A DNA stretch of 64,000 bases, from assembly GCA_003162415.1 (NCBI GenBank), contig PMOL01000009.1:76120-140119 (forward strand), in the 5' to 3' direction. The notes beneath the pieces were generated by a model that was not told the origin of the DNA, did not search any database, and worked only from the letters and a program-made list of their open reading frames with translations. The DNA is from Candidatus Dormiibacterota bacterium. Lineage in GTDB: Bacteria; Chloroflexota; Dormibacteria; Aeolococcales; Aeolococcaceae. Of this stretch, positions 50,867-58,278 are shown one piece after another; the stretch's first letter is position 1, and each line of letters begins with the position of its first letter. The position numbers and the translations under genes are program-made.

Positions 50867-51466
50867 TCAGTCGGTCCGGCCGAGGCGCTCGAGCAACTCG
50901 TGCACGATCGCCCCGGTGACCCCCCAGATGATCCGGCCGGACACCTCGTAGTAGTGAACCTCACCGCGCATGCCGTCGCGCTCGATCTCGCGAATCGTAT
51001 GCGGCGCCACCATGAGGTCTGCGATGTCGACATGAAACCACTCAGCGATCTCGAAATCGTCGGACCTGAACTCGATTGGCCCGCGCTGCAGACCCACGAC
51101 CGGTGTCAGCCACCGTCCCGAGACCACTGTCGAGAACGGGGTCAGCGCGCCGAGGATCTCTACGCTCTCGGCCCCGATCCCCAACTCCTCTCCCGCTTCG
51201 CGGAGAGCCGTCGCCACCACGTCCGCGTCAGTTGTCTCGGCCCCTCCGCCGGGAAACGCGATCTGGCCCGGGTGATGGCGAAGCTCCTCCGAGCGGAGTA
51301 CGAAGAGGAGAGGGACGCGCGGCGTCGCCGGATCGCACAGAAGCAGCACCGATGCCGGTCGCAGGCCGTCCGGCGCAACCGGCGCGCCGGCCGGGTCGCG
51401 GACCGCCAGCCGCAGCCGATCCACGAGGTCCGGTGCGACGGTGCTCGCATCGCCGTCGAAGCTCAT
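50867..51466 (-). CDS. Nudix hydrolase, CoA pyrophosphatase-like (NUDT7/8 type)
   Basis: 199 residues. LLFVLRSEELRHHPGQIAFPGGG is the characteristic NUDT7/8 UPF0035 signature, immediately before the Nudix box GGGAETTDADVVATALREAGEELGI, with all acidic residues present. Family members hydrolyse CoA and acyl-CoA pyrophosphate bonds. The ATG at 51466 is only 30 bp from the divergent zinc-ribbon gene. Confidence 0.85.
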   Translation of the reverse strand: MSFDGDASTVAPDLVDRLRLAVRDPAGAPVAPDGLRPASVLLLCDPATPRVPLLFVLRSEELRHHPGQIAFPGGGAETTDADVVATALREAGEELGIGAESVEILGALTPFSTVVSGRWLTPVVGLQRGPIEFRSDDFEIAEWFHVDIADLMVAPHTIREIERDGMRGEVHYYEVSGRIIWGVTGAIVHELLERLGRTD

Positions 51467-51482
51467 TGTCCTGTCGAGGCCG

Positions 51483-51488
51483 TAGGCT
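51483..51488 (+). promoter_or_regulatory. -10 box of zinc-ribbon gene
   Basis: TAGGCT, 7 nt before the ATG at 51496. Confidence 0.5.
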
Positions 51489-51495
51489 TGAGTCG

Positions 51496-51786
51496 ATGAG
51501 CATCGACGTCCCCCGCGATACCAAGCCCCGCCGGCGTTGCGCGAAGTGCGGTGGCGACATGCGTTTCTCGCATCGCGAGTACGCCGGCAAGGGGATGTCG
51601 GCCGCCGTGCTGCGCTGTGCCGGCTGCGGTGACGTGATTCGCGACACCGCGCGCGAAACCTCGCCGGTGCCGCAACGCCACACCTCGAAACGTCATCGCG
51701 ACCTCGATGCGGGCCCCCCGGCGAATCCCGTCCTCGACCCCGAAATCGCCGCGCGGCTTTTGGAATCCACACGCGACCCGGGTTGA
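51496..51786 (+). CDS. small zinc-ribbon protein
   Basis: 96 residues. A four-Cys ribbon: RRCAKCGGDM and LRCAGCGDVI, separated by about 25 residues, followed by a charged tail. Likely a nucleic-acid or protein-binding zinc ribbon. Its stop almost touches the convergent hydrolase gene. Confidence 0.65.
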   Translation: MSIDVPRDTKPRRRCAKCGGDMRFSHREYAGKGMSAAVLRCAGCGDVIRDTARETSPVPQRHTSKRHRDLDAGPPANPVLDPEIAARLLESTRDPG

Positions 51787-51787
51787 G

Positions 51788-52594
51788 TCATCGTCCCGCG
51801 GCCGCAGCCGCTCGCGCCGCCGGGACGAAGCGCTCGAACCACTGAACGATGTCGTCGCTGACACGGTCACGATCGACATCGACGGAAATCGCGTGGCCGC
51901 TGCGAGGCAGCATCTCCAGCTGCACCGCCTGGCTGCCGACGAGCCGCCGCGCAATCTCTCGGGCACAGCGCGGATCGATGGATCGATCCCGTTCGCCGTG
52001 CACAACCAGCACCGGAGCACGGACTTCGGGCAGCTCCTTGCGGACCACCGCGCACACGCGGCGAAGCTCGTCGATGCTTCGGGTGGGACGCACGCCGTAG
52101 CTATGGAGCTCCTCGACCGCGTCGGGATTCCAGAGGTCGACGTCGTCACCGGCGCGATGCCAGCGGACCACGCGCTTGAGCAGCGGGAGCAACGGTGGTA
52201 GCGGTCCGCTCAGCCAGATCGGCGCCGCAAGCGTGGCGACGGCTCGGACGCGCAGATCATGTGCCGCGAGGTGGAGCGCGAGCGTGCCACCCATCGACTG
52301 ACCAGCAACCACGACGTCATCACACTGCGAGGCCAGCTCATCGAAGGCCGCCGCAACACCGGCCGCCCAATCCTGCCAGCGCGTTCGCTCCAGGTCATGC
52401 GGCGTCGTGCCGTGGCCGGGAAGCATCGGTGCGTAGCATCGATAGCCACGGGTTGCCAGCACCTCGCCAAGGCGACGCAACTCTGGCGGCGTGCTGGCGA
52501 AGCCGTGGATGAGGAGTGCTCCGCGCGGTCCATCGCCAAGGCGCCAGGGGCGGACGACCTCAGGGTCGAAGGGGGCAAGGGTGCGCGCGGTCAC
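51788..52594 (-). CDS. alpha/beta hydrolase, carboxylesterase/monoacylglycerol lipase-like
   Basis: 268 residues. LLIHGFASTPPELR (oxyanion hole), nucleophile Ser in VVAGQSMGGTLALHLA, PVLVVHGERDRSID (acid) and LPRSGHAISVD (His). The closest group by motif is carboxylesterase Est/YvaK and monoacylglycerol lipase. GTG 52594 is supported by TATACT 7 nt upstream (52602-52607). It is divergent from trpD. Confidence 0.87.
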   Translation of the reverse strand: MTARTLAPFDPEVVRPWRLGDGPRGALLIHGFASTPPELRRLGEVLATRGYRCYAPMLPGHGTTPHDLERTRWQDWAAGVAAAFDELASQCDDVVVAGQSMGGTLALHLAAHDLRVRAVATLAAPIWLSGPLPPLLPLLKRVVRWHRAGDDVDLWNPDAVEELHSYGVRPTRSIDELRRVCAVVRKELPEVRAPVLVVHGERDRSIDPRCAREIARRLVGSQAVQLEMLPRSGHAISVDVDRDRVSDDIVQWFERFVPAARAAAAAGR

Positions 52595-52601
52595 GCCTCC
52601 G

Positions 52602-52607
52602 AGTATA
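52602..52607 (-). promoter_or_regulatory. -10 box of the hydrolase gene
   Basis: TATACT on the minus strand, 7 nt before the GTG at 52594. Confidence 0.5.
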
Positions 52608-52633
52608 TGGACCGCGCCGCTCACGCTCGGTGC

Positions 52634-52639
52634 TACCGT
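52634..52639 (+). promoter_or_regulatory. trpD -10 box
   Basis: TACCGT, 8 nt before the ATG at 52648. Confidence 0.45.
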
Positions 52640-52647
52640 CGCCCGCG

Positions 52648-53676
52648 ATGGGTGCGGAGGTGATGCGGCAGGCACTCGAGACGGTGGTGTCAGACCGCTC
52701 CCTCGACGTCGCGACCGCGCGAGCGGTGATGGACACGATGATGGACGGGGAGGCGACGCCGGTTCTGGTCGGAGCCCTGGTGGCCGCACTGCGCACCAAG
52801 GGCGAGTCGGTTGATGAGCTGAGCGGGATGGTCGAATCGATGCGGGCGCATGCCACACCGGTAACCCTGCCTGTCGAGGCCGTCGACACATGCGGCACCG
52901 GAGGCGACGGCGCCGGCACCTTCAACATCTCGACTGCCGCCGCGCTGGTGGCCGCCGGCGCCGGATGCCCGGTCGCGAAGCACGGCAACCGTGCGGCGTC
53001 GTCGCGGTGCGGCAGCGCAGATGTGCTCGAGGCGCTCGGCGTCGTGATCTCCTTGTCGCCAGACGGTGTTCGACGTTGTGTGGAGGAGGCCGGCATCGGC
53101 TTTCTCTTCGCACCCGCGTTTCATCCTGCGTTGCGTCACGTCGGCCCCGTCCGCAGCGAGCTGGGCATTCGAACCGTCTTCAACGTGCTCGGCCCGCTGG
53201 CGAACCCGGCTCGGGTCCGGCATCAGTTGCTGGGCGTTTCGAATGCGAGGCTCACACCCATGATGGCCGAGGTGCTGCATCGACTGGGACACGTCCACGC
53301 GCTTGTCTTCACCGGGCCGGACGGCGTTGACGAGCTCGGAGTCGGCGGAACCGCGCGGTGTTACGAGGTCACGGTCGAGGGCGTCCGCGATTTCGTCCTC
53401 GACCCGCGCGACGTGGGGCTCGAGCCGGCTCCGCTCGATGCGGTTCGTGGCGGCGATGCGGCAACCAACGCCGCAACCATCCGGTCCGTTCTCGACGGCG
53501 AGCGCGGGCCGAGACGCGATGTCGTCCTGCTCAACGCCGCAGCCGTGCTGGTCGCAGCCGACCACGTCACCACGTTGCTCGACGGCGTGGCAGTGGCGGC
53601 GGCGTCGATCGAAACCGGCGCAGCCCAGCGCGCACTGGAGCGTCTGGCTCGCGTGTCCCACGAGATGGCCGCGTGA
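52648..53676 (+). CDS. trpD: anthranilate phosphoribosyltransferase
   Basis: 342 residues. DTCGTGGDGAGTFNIST (phosphate loop), KHGNRAASSRCGSADVLEALG, LFAPAFHPA, RTVFNVLGPLANPA, and DELGVGG. Transfers phosphoribose to anthranilate in tryptophan synthesis. It is not beside other trp genes; instead it overlaps a zinc-ribbon gene (GTGA) and rnhA follows. A second ATG at 52663 has GGAGG too close to be preferred. Confidence 0.93.
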   Translation: MGAEVMRQALETVVSDRSLDVATARAVMDTMMDGEATPVLVGALVAALRTKGESVDELSGMVESMRAHATPVTLPVEAVDTCGTGGDGAGTFNISTAAALVAAGAGCPVAKHGNRAASSRCGSADVLEALGVVISLSPDGVRRCVEEAGIGFLFAPAFHPALRHVGPVRSELGIRTVFNVLGPLANPARVRHQLLGVSNARLTPMMAEVLHRLGHVHALVFTGPDGVDELGVGGTARCYEVTVEGVRDFVLDPRDVGLEPAPLDAVRGGDAATNAATIRSVLDGERGPRRDVVLLNAAAVLVAADHVTTLLDGVAVAAASIETGAAQRALERLARVSHEMAA

Positions 53677-54368
53677 GCCGCGCGTCGGCGCTGCTCAGCC
53701 TCCAGCAGATCGACGATCGCATTGCGGCAATCACCGCGGAGATCGCCGGCGTCGAGGCTTCAGTCAAAGGCGATCCCGAGCTTGATCATCTGCGCAAGGC
53801 GGAAGCCGCGGCGCAGGAGGAGCACCGCACGCTCGATACCACCGCGAGGCTTGCGGAGCTCGAAGCGGCATCGCTGCAGAGTCGCATTCGCGAGCTCGAC
53901 CGGCGCCTCTACGGAGGCACGGTGCGCAACCCCACGGAGCTCATGGAGATGCAGCGCGAGCTCGAGGTGATGCGCGCGAAGCTCTCCACGGCGGAGGACG
54001 ACGCGCTCGAGCGCATGGAGCAGGTGGACCAGTCGCAGGCGACCCTGCAGAGCGCTTCCGCCCTTGTGGCAGCACGCGAATCGCAGCGCGCCGGTGCGAT
54101 GGAGCCGATGCGCGCGCGCCTCGCATCGCTGACCGCGGAGCGCGACATCCTCAACGCGGAACGTGACGCAGTCCGGGCCGACACCGACCCGGCCGATCTC
54201 TCGCTCTACGCGCGCATCGCGGCGCATCGCCGCCCCGCGGTGACCGGTCTGGCGGGCGACTTCTGCGCCGGCTGCCACATGCCCGTGTCCAACGAGGAAC
54301 GTCGCGCCGTGCGCACGGGGACGGGGCTCACCCAATGCGCGAATTGCGACCGGATCCTCGCTCCATGA
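53673..54368 (+). CDS. coiled-coil/C4 zinc-ribbon protein (CT398-like)
   Basis: 231 residues. A long coiled coil (about 5-165, with GTVRNPTELMEMQRELEVM in the hinge) then a zinc ribbon with CAGCHMPVSNEE and CANCDRILAP. Widespread bacterial family near rnhA; role in nucleic-acid binding or interaction is proposed. GTG start overlaps the trpD stop, and its stop overlaps rnhA (ATGA). Confidence 0.85.
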   Translation: MSRASALLSLQQIDDRIAAITAEIAGVEASVKGDPELDHLRKAEAAAQEEHRTLDTTARLAELEAASLQSRIRELDRRLYGGTVRNPTELMEMQRELEVMRAKLSTAEDDALERMEQVDQSQATLQSASALVAARESQRAGAMEPMRARLASLTAERDILNAERDAVRADTDPADLSLYARIAAHRRPAVTGLAGDFCAGCHMPVSNEERRAVRTGTGLTQCANCDRILAP

Positions 54369-54808
54369 CATCGACGGTGGTCGCATACACCGACGGCGCC
54401 TGCTCGGGAAACCCCGGTGCCGGCGCGTGGGCATACAGGATCGAATGGCCGGACGGCGTCGTCGACGAGGCGGCTGGTGGTGAGCGCGAGACGACCAACA
54501 ATCGAGAGGAGTTGAAGGCGGTTCGCGAGGCGCTTCGTCGCATTCGCGCGCGCATCGGCGACGATCCTGCGTGGCGGATCGTGGTGCGCACCGACAGCCT
54601 GGGCGTCATCAACTGGCTCACCGGGTCGTGGAAGCGTAAGAAGAATCTCGACCTGTATCCGACCATCGATCCCCTCGTTGATGCGCGGGTGCGATTCGAG
54701 CACGTGCGTGGCCACAGCGGCAATCCAGGCAATGAACGCGTCGACAGCCTGGCGGTGGAGGAGACGCAGCGGATCCTGGCCGGCTCCGCCGGCGGGGGTA
54801 GCGCGTGA
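54365..54808 (+). CDS. rnhA: ribonuclease HI
   Basis: 147 residues. Catalytic acids in YTDGACSGNPGAG (Asp10), NNREELKAV (Glu), VRTDSLGVIN (Asp) and GNERVDSLA (Asp), in the usual order. Degrades RNA in RNA-DNA hybrids. The helix after SWKRKKNLDLY carries the basic handle region of RNase HI, VRGHSGNPGNERVD completing the site. Confidence 0.92.
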   Translation: MTSTVVAYTDGACSGNPGAGAWAYRIEWPDGVVDEAAGGERETTNNREELKAVREALRRIRARIGDDPAWRIVVRTDSLGVINWLTGSWKRKKNLDLYPTIDPLVDARVRFEHVRGHSGNPGNERVDSLAVEETQRILAGSAGGGSA

Positions 54809-54817
54809 TGAGGGGAG

Positions 54818-55194
54818 TGCAAGCCGGCCGATAAGCCGGGTTCTGTCCTCGCCTGCGCGGCAGGCAAGTGACGGTCATCCATCTGGGACGCCGGTTACCC
54901 GGCGCCTCGAGCGGCCCACCTGAGACACGGGGAGCGAGCAGCTCCTGAGCGCCGAAGCGCTCGGTCTCTGTTTGGCCTTGCTCCGGGCGGGGTTTACCTG
55001 GCCGGCCGGTCACCCGGCCGCCGGTGGGCTCTTGCCCCACCATTTCACCGTTGCCCCGGACGGGTCCGGGGCTGTGTCATTTCTGTGGCACTCTCCTTCG
55101 GGTCACCCCGACTGGGCGTTACCCAGCGCCCTGCTCTGCGGAGCCCGGACTTTCCTCGGACGCGTGTGTCCGCGACCGTCTGGCCGGCTTGCCC
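54818..55194 (-). ncRNA. rnpB: RNase P RNA
   Basis: Catalytic RNA that trims tRNA 5' ends. On the minus strand the 5' signature GAGGAAAGTCCGGGCTCC is at 55157-55140 and the 3' signature GACAGAACCCGGCTTATCGG is at 54847-54828. P1 arms GCAAGCCGGCC (5' end, 55192-55182) and GGCCGGCTTGC (3' end) pair. Length about 380 nt as expected. Ends are approximate. TAGACT at 55199-55204 is its -10 box. Confidence 0.93.
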
Positions 55195-55198
55195 GACG

Positions 55199-55204
55199 AG
55201 TCTA
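55199..55204 (-). promoter_or_regulatory. rnpB -10 box
   Basis: TAGACT on the minus strand, 7 nt upstream of the predicted 5' end. Confidence 0.5.
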
Positions 55205-55256
55205 TCCTCTGGGGCTGCTGACCAACGGGATCCGAATCGAGGAGATCGCACCACTC

Positions 55257-55964
55257 ATGAATCGACGTCTGCTCCTGCACGCCGGAGGTGACGGCACGTC
55301 CGCCCGGCCGGCGGTCATCGAGCATCTCCGCGGTGCTCGCCGAGCGGTGATGATCCCGTATGCGCAGAGTGACCACGACCGTGCCACCGCCCGATTCCAG
55401 GAGTGGCTTGCGCCGCAGGGAGTCGAGATCATCGGCGTGCACACCGCGAGCGATCCACGCGCCGCAATCGGCGGAGCCGAGGCCATCTTTGTCACCGGTG
55501 GCAACAGCTTCCGGCTGGTGAGCGCACTCCACAGCCTGTCGTTGATCGACGCCGTGCGATCCGCGATCGACAGCGGGATTCCGTATTACGGAGCGAGCGC
55601 CGGTGCCAACGTCGCCTGCCCGACGATCCGGACCACGAACGACATGCCGATCGTGCAGCCGCCCAGCTTCGCCGCGTTCAACCTGGTTCCGTTCCAGATC
55701 AATCCGCACTACATCGACCCCCCGCCACCCGAGGCGCGGATCGGCGAGACGCGCGAGGAGCGCCTCACGGAGTTCCTGGAGGAGAACGACGTTAGCGTCG
55801 TCGCGCTCCGCGAGCAGGGATGGCTGGAGGTCGACGGCGAGTCGATGCACCTGCGGGGGACAGGTGGGGCAGTGCTCTTCCGGCGCGGCGCCGATCCTGC
55901 GGAGCTGAAAGCAGGCGTCGACCTCTCCGCGCTCCTCGTCGAAACCCCTCGCTTCGACGCCTGA
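55257..55964 (+). CDS. pepE: Ser dipeptidase, PepE/cyanophycinase family (S51)
   Basis: 235 residues. IFVTGGNSFRLVSAL and the nucleophile Ser in YYGASAGANVACPTI, with INPHYIDPPPPEAR containing the His/Glu part. Length and motifs fit alpha-aspartyl dipeptidase PepE better than cyanophycinase. ATG 55257 has GAGGAG 12 nt upstream (loose); it sits 60 bp beyond the rnpB promoter. Confidence 0.8.
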   Translation: MNRRLLLHAGGDGTSARPAVIEHLRGARRAVMIPYAQSDHDRATARFQEWLAPQGVEIIGVHTASDPRAAIGGAEAIFVTGGNSFRLVSALHSLSLIDAVRSAIDSGIPYYGASAGANVACPTIRTTNDMPIVQPPSFAAFNLVPFQINPHYIDPPPPEARIGETREERLTEFLEENDVSVVALREQGWLEVDGESMHLRGTGGAVLFRRGADPAELKAGVDLSALLVETPRFDA

Positions 55965-56004
55965 CGACCTTTCCAGGGAGAGGTGAAGCGTACATTTGTT
56001 TGCG

Positions 56005-56033
56005 TTGACGCCTCACCACACAGGTGTTAGGGT
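56005..56033 (+). promoter_or_regulatory. dcw cluster promoter before mraZ
   Basis: TTGACG at 56005-56010, exactly 17 nt spacer, TAGGGT at 56028-56033. This is the clearest -35/-10 pair in the window; the transcript would start near 56040, about 15 nt before the mraZ GTG, leaving room for GGAG. Confidence 0.65.
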
Positions 56034-56054
56034 TCGGCGCGCCGGTGGAGAAAA

Positions 56055-56585
56055 GTGGTGAGTAGTGGGGATACCGACGTGACGACGGAGAGGCTCGAGC
56101 AGGTCCGAGTCGAGATGCGTGTTCCGGTGACGTTCTGCGGAACGTACCACCACCATATCGATGAGAAGGGACGCGTGGCGATCCCGGCCCAGCTGCGCCG
56201 CTTCCTGCCCGAGGGCAGCGTCGTCGCCCCCGGGCCTGAGAACCGCCTGATGATCTGGCCCCCGGACGAGTGGGCGGTGAAGAGAGACCTTTTTCTTCGC
56301 ACCGCCGAAACACCCGCCCAGGAGCGGCGCTTCATGCGCCTGCTCATCGGAAACAGCTCGCTGTTCGAAGTCGACGCCCAGGGACGCCTGCTCCTCTCGG
56401 CACAGCAGCGCACCTTCGCGCAGATCGTCGACCAGGTTGTCTTCGTCGGCCTCGGCACCGGCGTCGAGATCGTCGCCGACGAGCTCTGGCAGTCCGACCA
56501 GGCGGAGCTCAGCCCCGCCGAATTCACCCAGGTCTGGGACCTGGTCCACCAGCGCGGTACGTCCGCATCTCCGTCCCCGGCGTGA
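56055..56585 (+). CDS. mraZ: transcriptional regulator MraZ
   Basis: 176 residues. Two SpoVT/AbrB-like repeats: GTYHHHIDEKGRVAIPAQ (about 27-44) and NSSLFEVDAQGRLLLSAQQR. MraZ binds repeats upstream of dcw genes and usually represses its own cluster. The N-terminus is about 25 residues longer than common; GTG 56058 and ATG 56112 are alternatives. First gene of the dcw cluster. I do not see tandem MraZ boxes in the 90 bp upstream. Confidence 0.9.
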   Translation: MVSSGDTDVTTERLEQVRVEMRVPVTFCGTYHHHIDEKGRVAIPAQLRRFLPEGSVVAPGPENRLMIWPPDEWAVKRDLFLRTAETPAQERRFMRLLIGNSSLFEVDAQGRLLLSAQQRTFAQIVDQVVFVGLGTGVEIVADELWQSDQAELSPAEFTQVWDLVHQRGTSASPSPA

Positions 56586-56612
56586 GCGCCCCAGACGGAT
56601 CCGCCTCGATCA

Positions 56613-57629
56613 ATGACCATCCCCCTGTCGCTCGTGGCCGATATGGGGACGCTCGACGACGCCACGCCCGGTGTCCCGTCGCCTGACGGCGCGGGCCACC
56701 GGCCGGTCCTTCTCACACCCCTTATAGAGAGCCTGCAGCCCCGGCCCGGGCAGATCGCCGTCGACGCCACGTTCGGCACCGGCGGGGTCACGGCCGCGCT
56801 CCTCGAGCGCGTCTCACCGGGCGGCCGGGTGATCGCGATCGATCGCGATCAAAGCGCTGTCGACGCCGGTCGCGCCCGCTTCGGCGCAGACGGCGCCGTG
56901 GAGATCGCCCAGGGCGACTTCGCCGACCTCGAGGCCATCGTCCACGCCCTTGGCGTGACGGCAGCGGATCTCGTCGTCTTCGACCTCGGCATCTCCTCAG
57001 TCCAGCTGGACGACCCGGCACGCGGCTTCAGCTTCCGCTTCGACGGACCGCTCGACATGCGCATGGACCCGAGATCGGGCACGACCGCCGCGCATCTCGT
57101 CGATTCGCTGACCGCGGACGAGCTGACGTCGTTGATCCGTGACTACGGCGACGAGCGCTTCGCGCGGTCGATCGCGAGCCGGATTGTCAGAGCGCGGGAG
57201 CGCTCGCCGATCACCACCACCACGCAGCTCCGTGAGCTCGTGGAGCAGGTGGTGCCCCGGCGGTTCTGGCCGAAGCGGATCCACCCGGCGACGCGCACCT
57301 TCCAGGCGCTTCGCATCGCGGTGAACCACGAGCTGGAAAGCCTCGAACGAGGTCTGCAGGCAGCCATCAGCATCCTCCGGCCCGGTGGGCGTCTTGGGGT
57401 CATCTCCTTTCACTCTCTCGAGGACACCCTTGTAAAGAACGCACTCCACGTCGCAGCTCAGAATTGTGTCTGTCCGCCCCAACAGCCCCACTGCACCTGC
57501 GTCCACCGGGCCACACTCTTTCTCCTCACCCGCAAGGTGATCCGGCCGGACTCGGCCGAACTGGCCACGAATCCGAGATCTCGCTCGGCGCGGCTGCGGG
57601 TTGCGGAGAAGCTCGCCACCGACGGGTGA
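56613..57629 (+). CDS. rsmH: 16S rRNA (cytosine-1402 N4) methyltransferase
   Basis: 338 residues. SAM site DATFGTGGVTAALLE, VIAIDRDQ, VFDLGISSVQLDDPARGFSFRFDGPLDMRMD (family signature), THPATRTFQALRI-type segment, and ISFHSLEDTLVKN. Modifies C1402 of 16S rRNA. Second gene of dcw, its usual place. Confidence 0.94.
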   Translation: MTIPLSLVADMGTLDDATPGVPSPDGAGHRPVLLTPLIESLQPRPGQIAVDATFGTGGVTAALLERVSPGGRVIAIDRDQSAVDAGRARFGADGAVEIAQGDFADLEAIVHALGVTAADLVVFDLGISSVQLDDPARGFSFRFDGPLDMRMDPRSGTTAAHLVDSLTADELTSLIRDYGDERFARSIASRIVRARERSPITTTTQLRELVEQVVPRRFWPKRIHPATRTFQALRIAVNHELESLERGLQAAISILRPGGRLGVISFHSLEDTLVKNALHVAAQNCVCPPQQPHCTCVHRATLFLLTRKVIRPDSAELATNPRSRSARLRVAEKLATDG

Positions 57630-57668
57630 CGGGCAGCCCACCTCTCAACGCCTCACTTCGCGACCCCA

Positions 57669-57699
57669 GGGGAGAGCCGCGCCTGGCGCGGCTCTCCCC
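57669..57699 (+). terminator. perfect hairpin inside the dcw cluster
   Basis: GGGGAGAGCCGCGC, loop CTG, then the exact complement: a 14-bp perfect stem. It lies 40 bp after rsmH and 85 bp before the ftsL-like gene. There is no T-run, so it is either an attenuating terminator or a processing/stability element. Confidence 0.55.
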
Positions 57700-57783
57700 G
57701 CCATCACGCTCGCTTCGCCGGCCCGGCACCGTCGGTGCCCCTCCATCGTCCCTCTCAACGATTCACCACTGGAGACCAGGGCA

Positions 57784-58278
57784 GTGTTCCAATTGCGTTT
57801 CGCACCTGGCGTCGACCGCGGGTCGACACCGACGGCCGCCGGCGTCGACGACGTTCCATTCGAACCACTGGTTCGGCGTCTGCGCATCCGCCGCGGCGGA
57901 CCCCGTACGCCGCTGCCGCTGCTTCCGGTGATCGCGATCGCCGCGGGCATCGGTATCGCGTATGTCAACCAGACCGCGCACGTCACCACGGACACGTACC
58001 AGGCGACCCGTCTCGCCGCGCAGCAGCAACAGCTCGTCGCCCAGGACTCGCAACTCAACGCTGAGCTTTCGCGACTCGAGTCGTCGGAGCGGATCATCGC
58101 CTCAGCGCAGCACATGGGCATGCGCCCGGCGGCGCGACCGGCGTTCGTGGTGGCCGCGCCGCACGGTGTCATCACGTCACCACCGGAACAGCTCACCGGG
58201 AGCGACACCAAGAGCGCGCTGCAGCAGCTGGTCGGCGCGCTCGACGGCGCCTTCGCCGGGACCGGCACGGGTCGATGA
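57784..58278 (+). CDS. ftsL: FtsL-like septum protein
   Basis: 164 residues. A cytoplasmic N-terminus, one membrane segment (about 44-62, LPLLPVIAIAAGIGIAYV), then a short coiled coil (TRLAAQQQQLVAQDSQLNAELSRLESS). Sequence similarity is weak as usual for FtsL/FtsB; position between rsmH and ftsI is the main argument. GTG 57784 has GGAG 9 nt upstream. The stop overlaps ftsI (ATGA). Confidence 0.72.
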   Translation: MFQLRFAPGVDRGSTPTAAGVDDVPFEPLVRRLRIRRGGPRTPLPLLPVIAIAAGIGIAYVNQTAHVTTDTYQATRLAAQQQQLVAQDSQLNAELSRLESSERIIASAQHMGMRPAARPAFVVAAPHGVITSPPEQLTGSDTKSALQQLVGALDGAFAGTGTGR

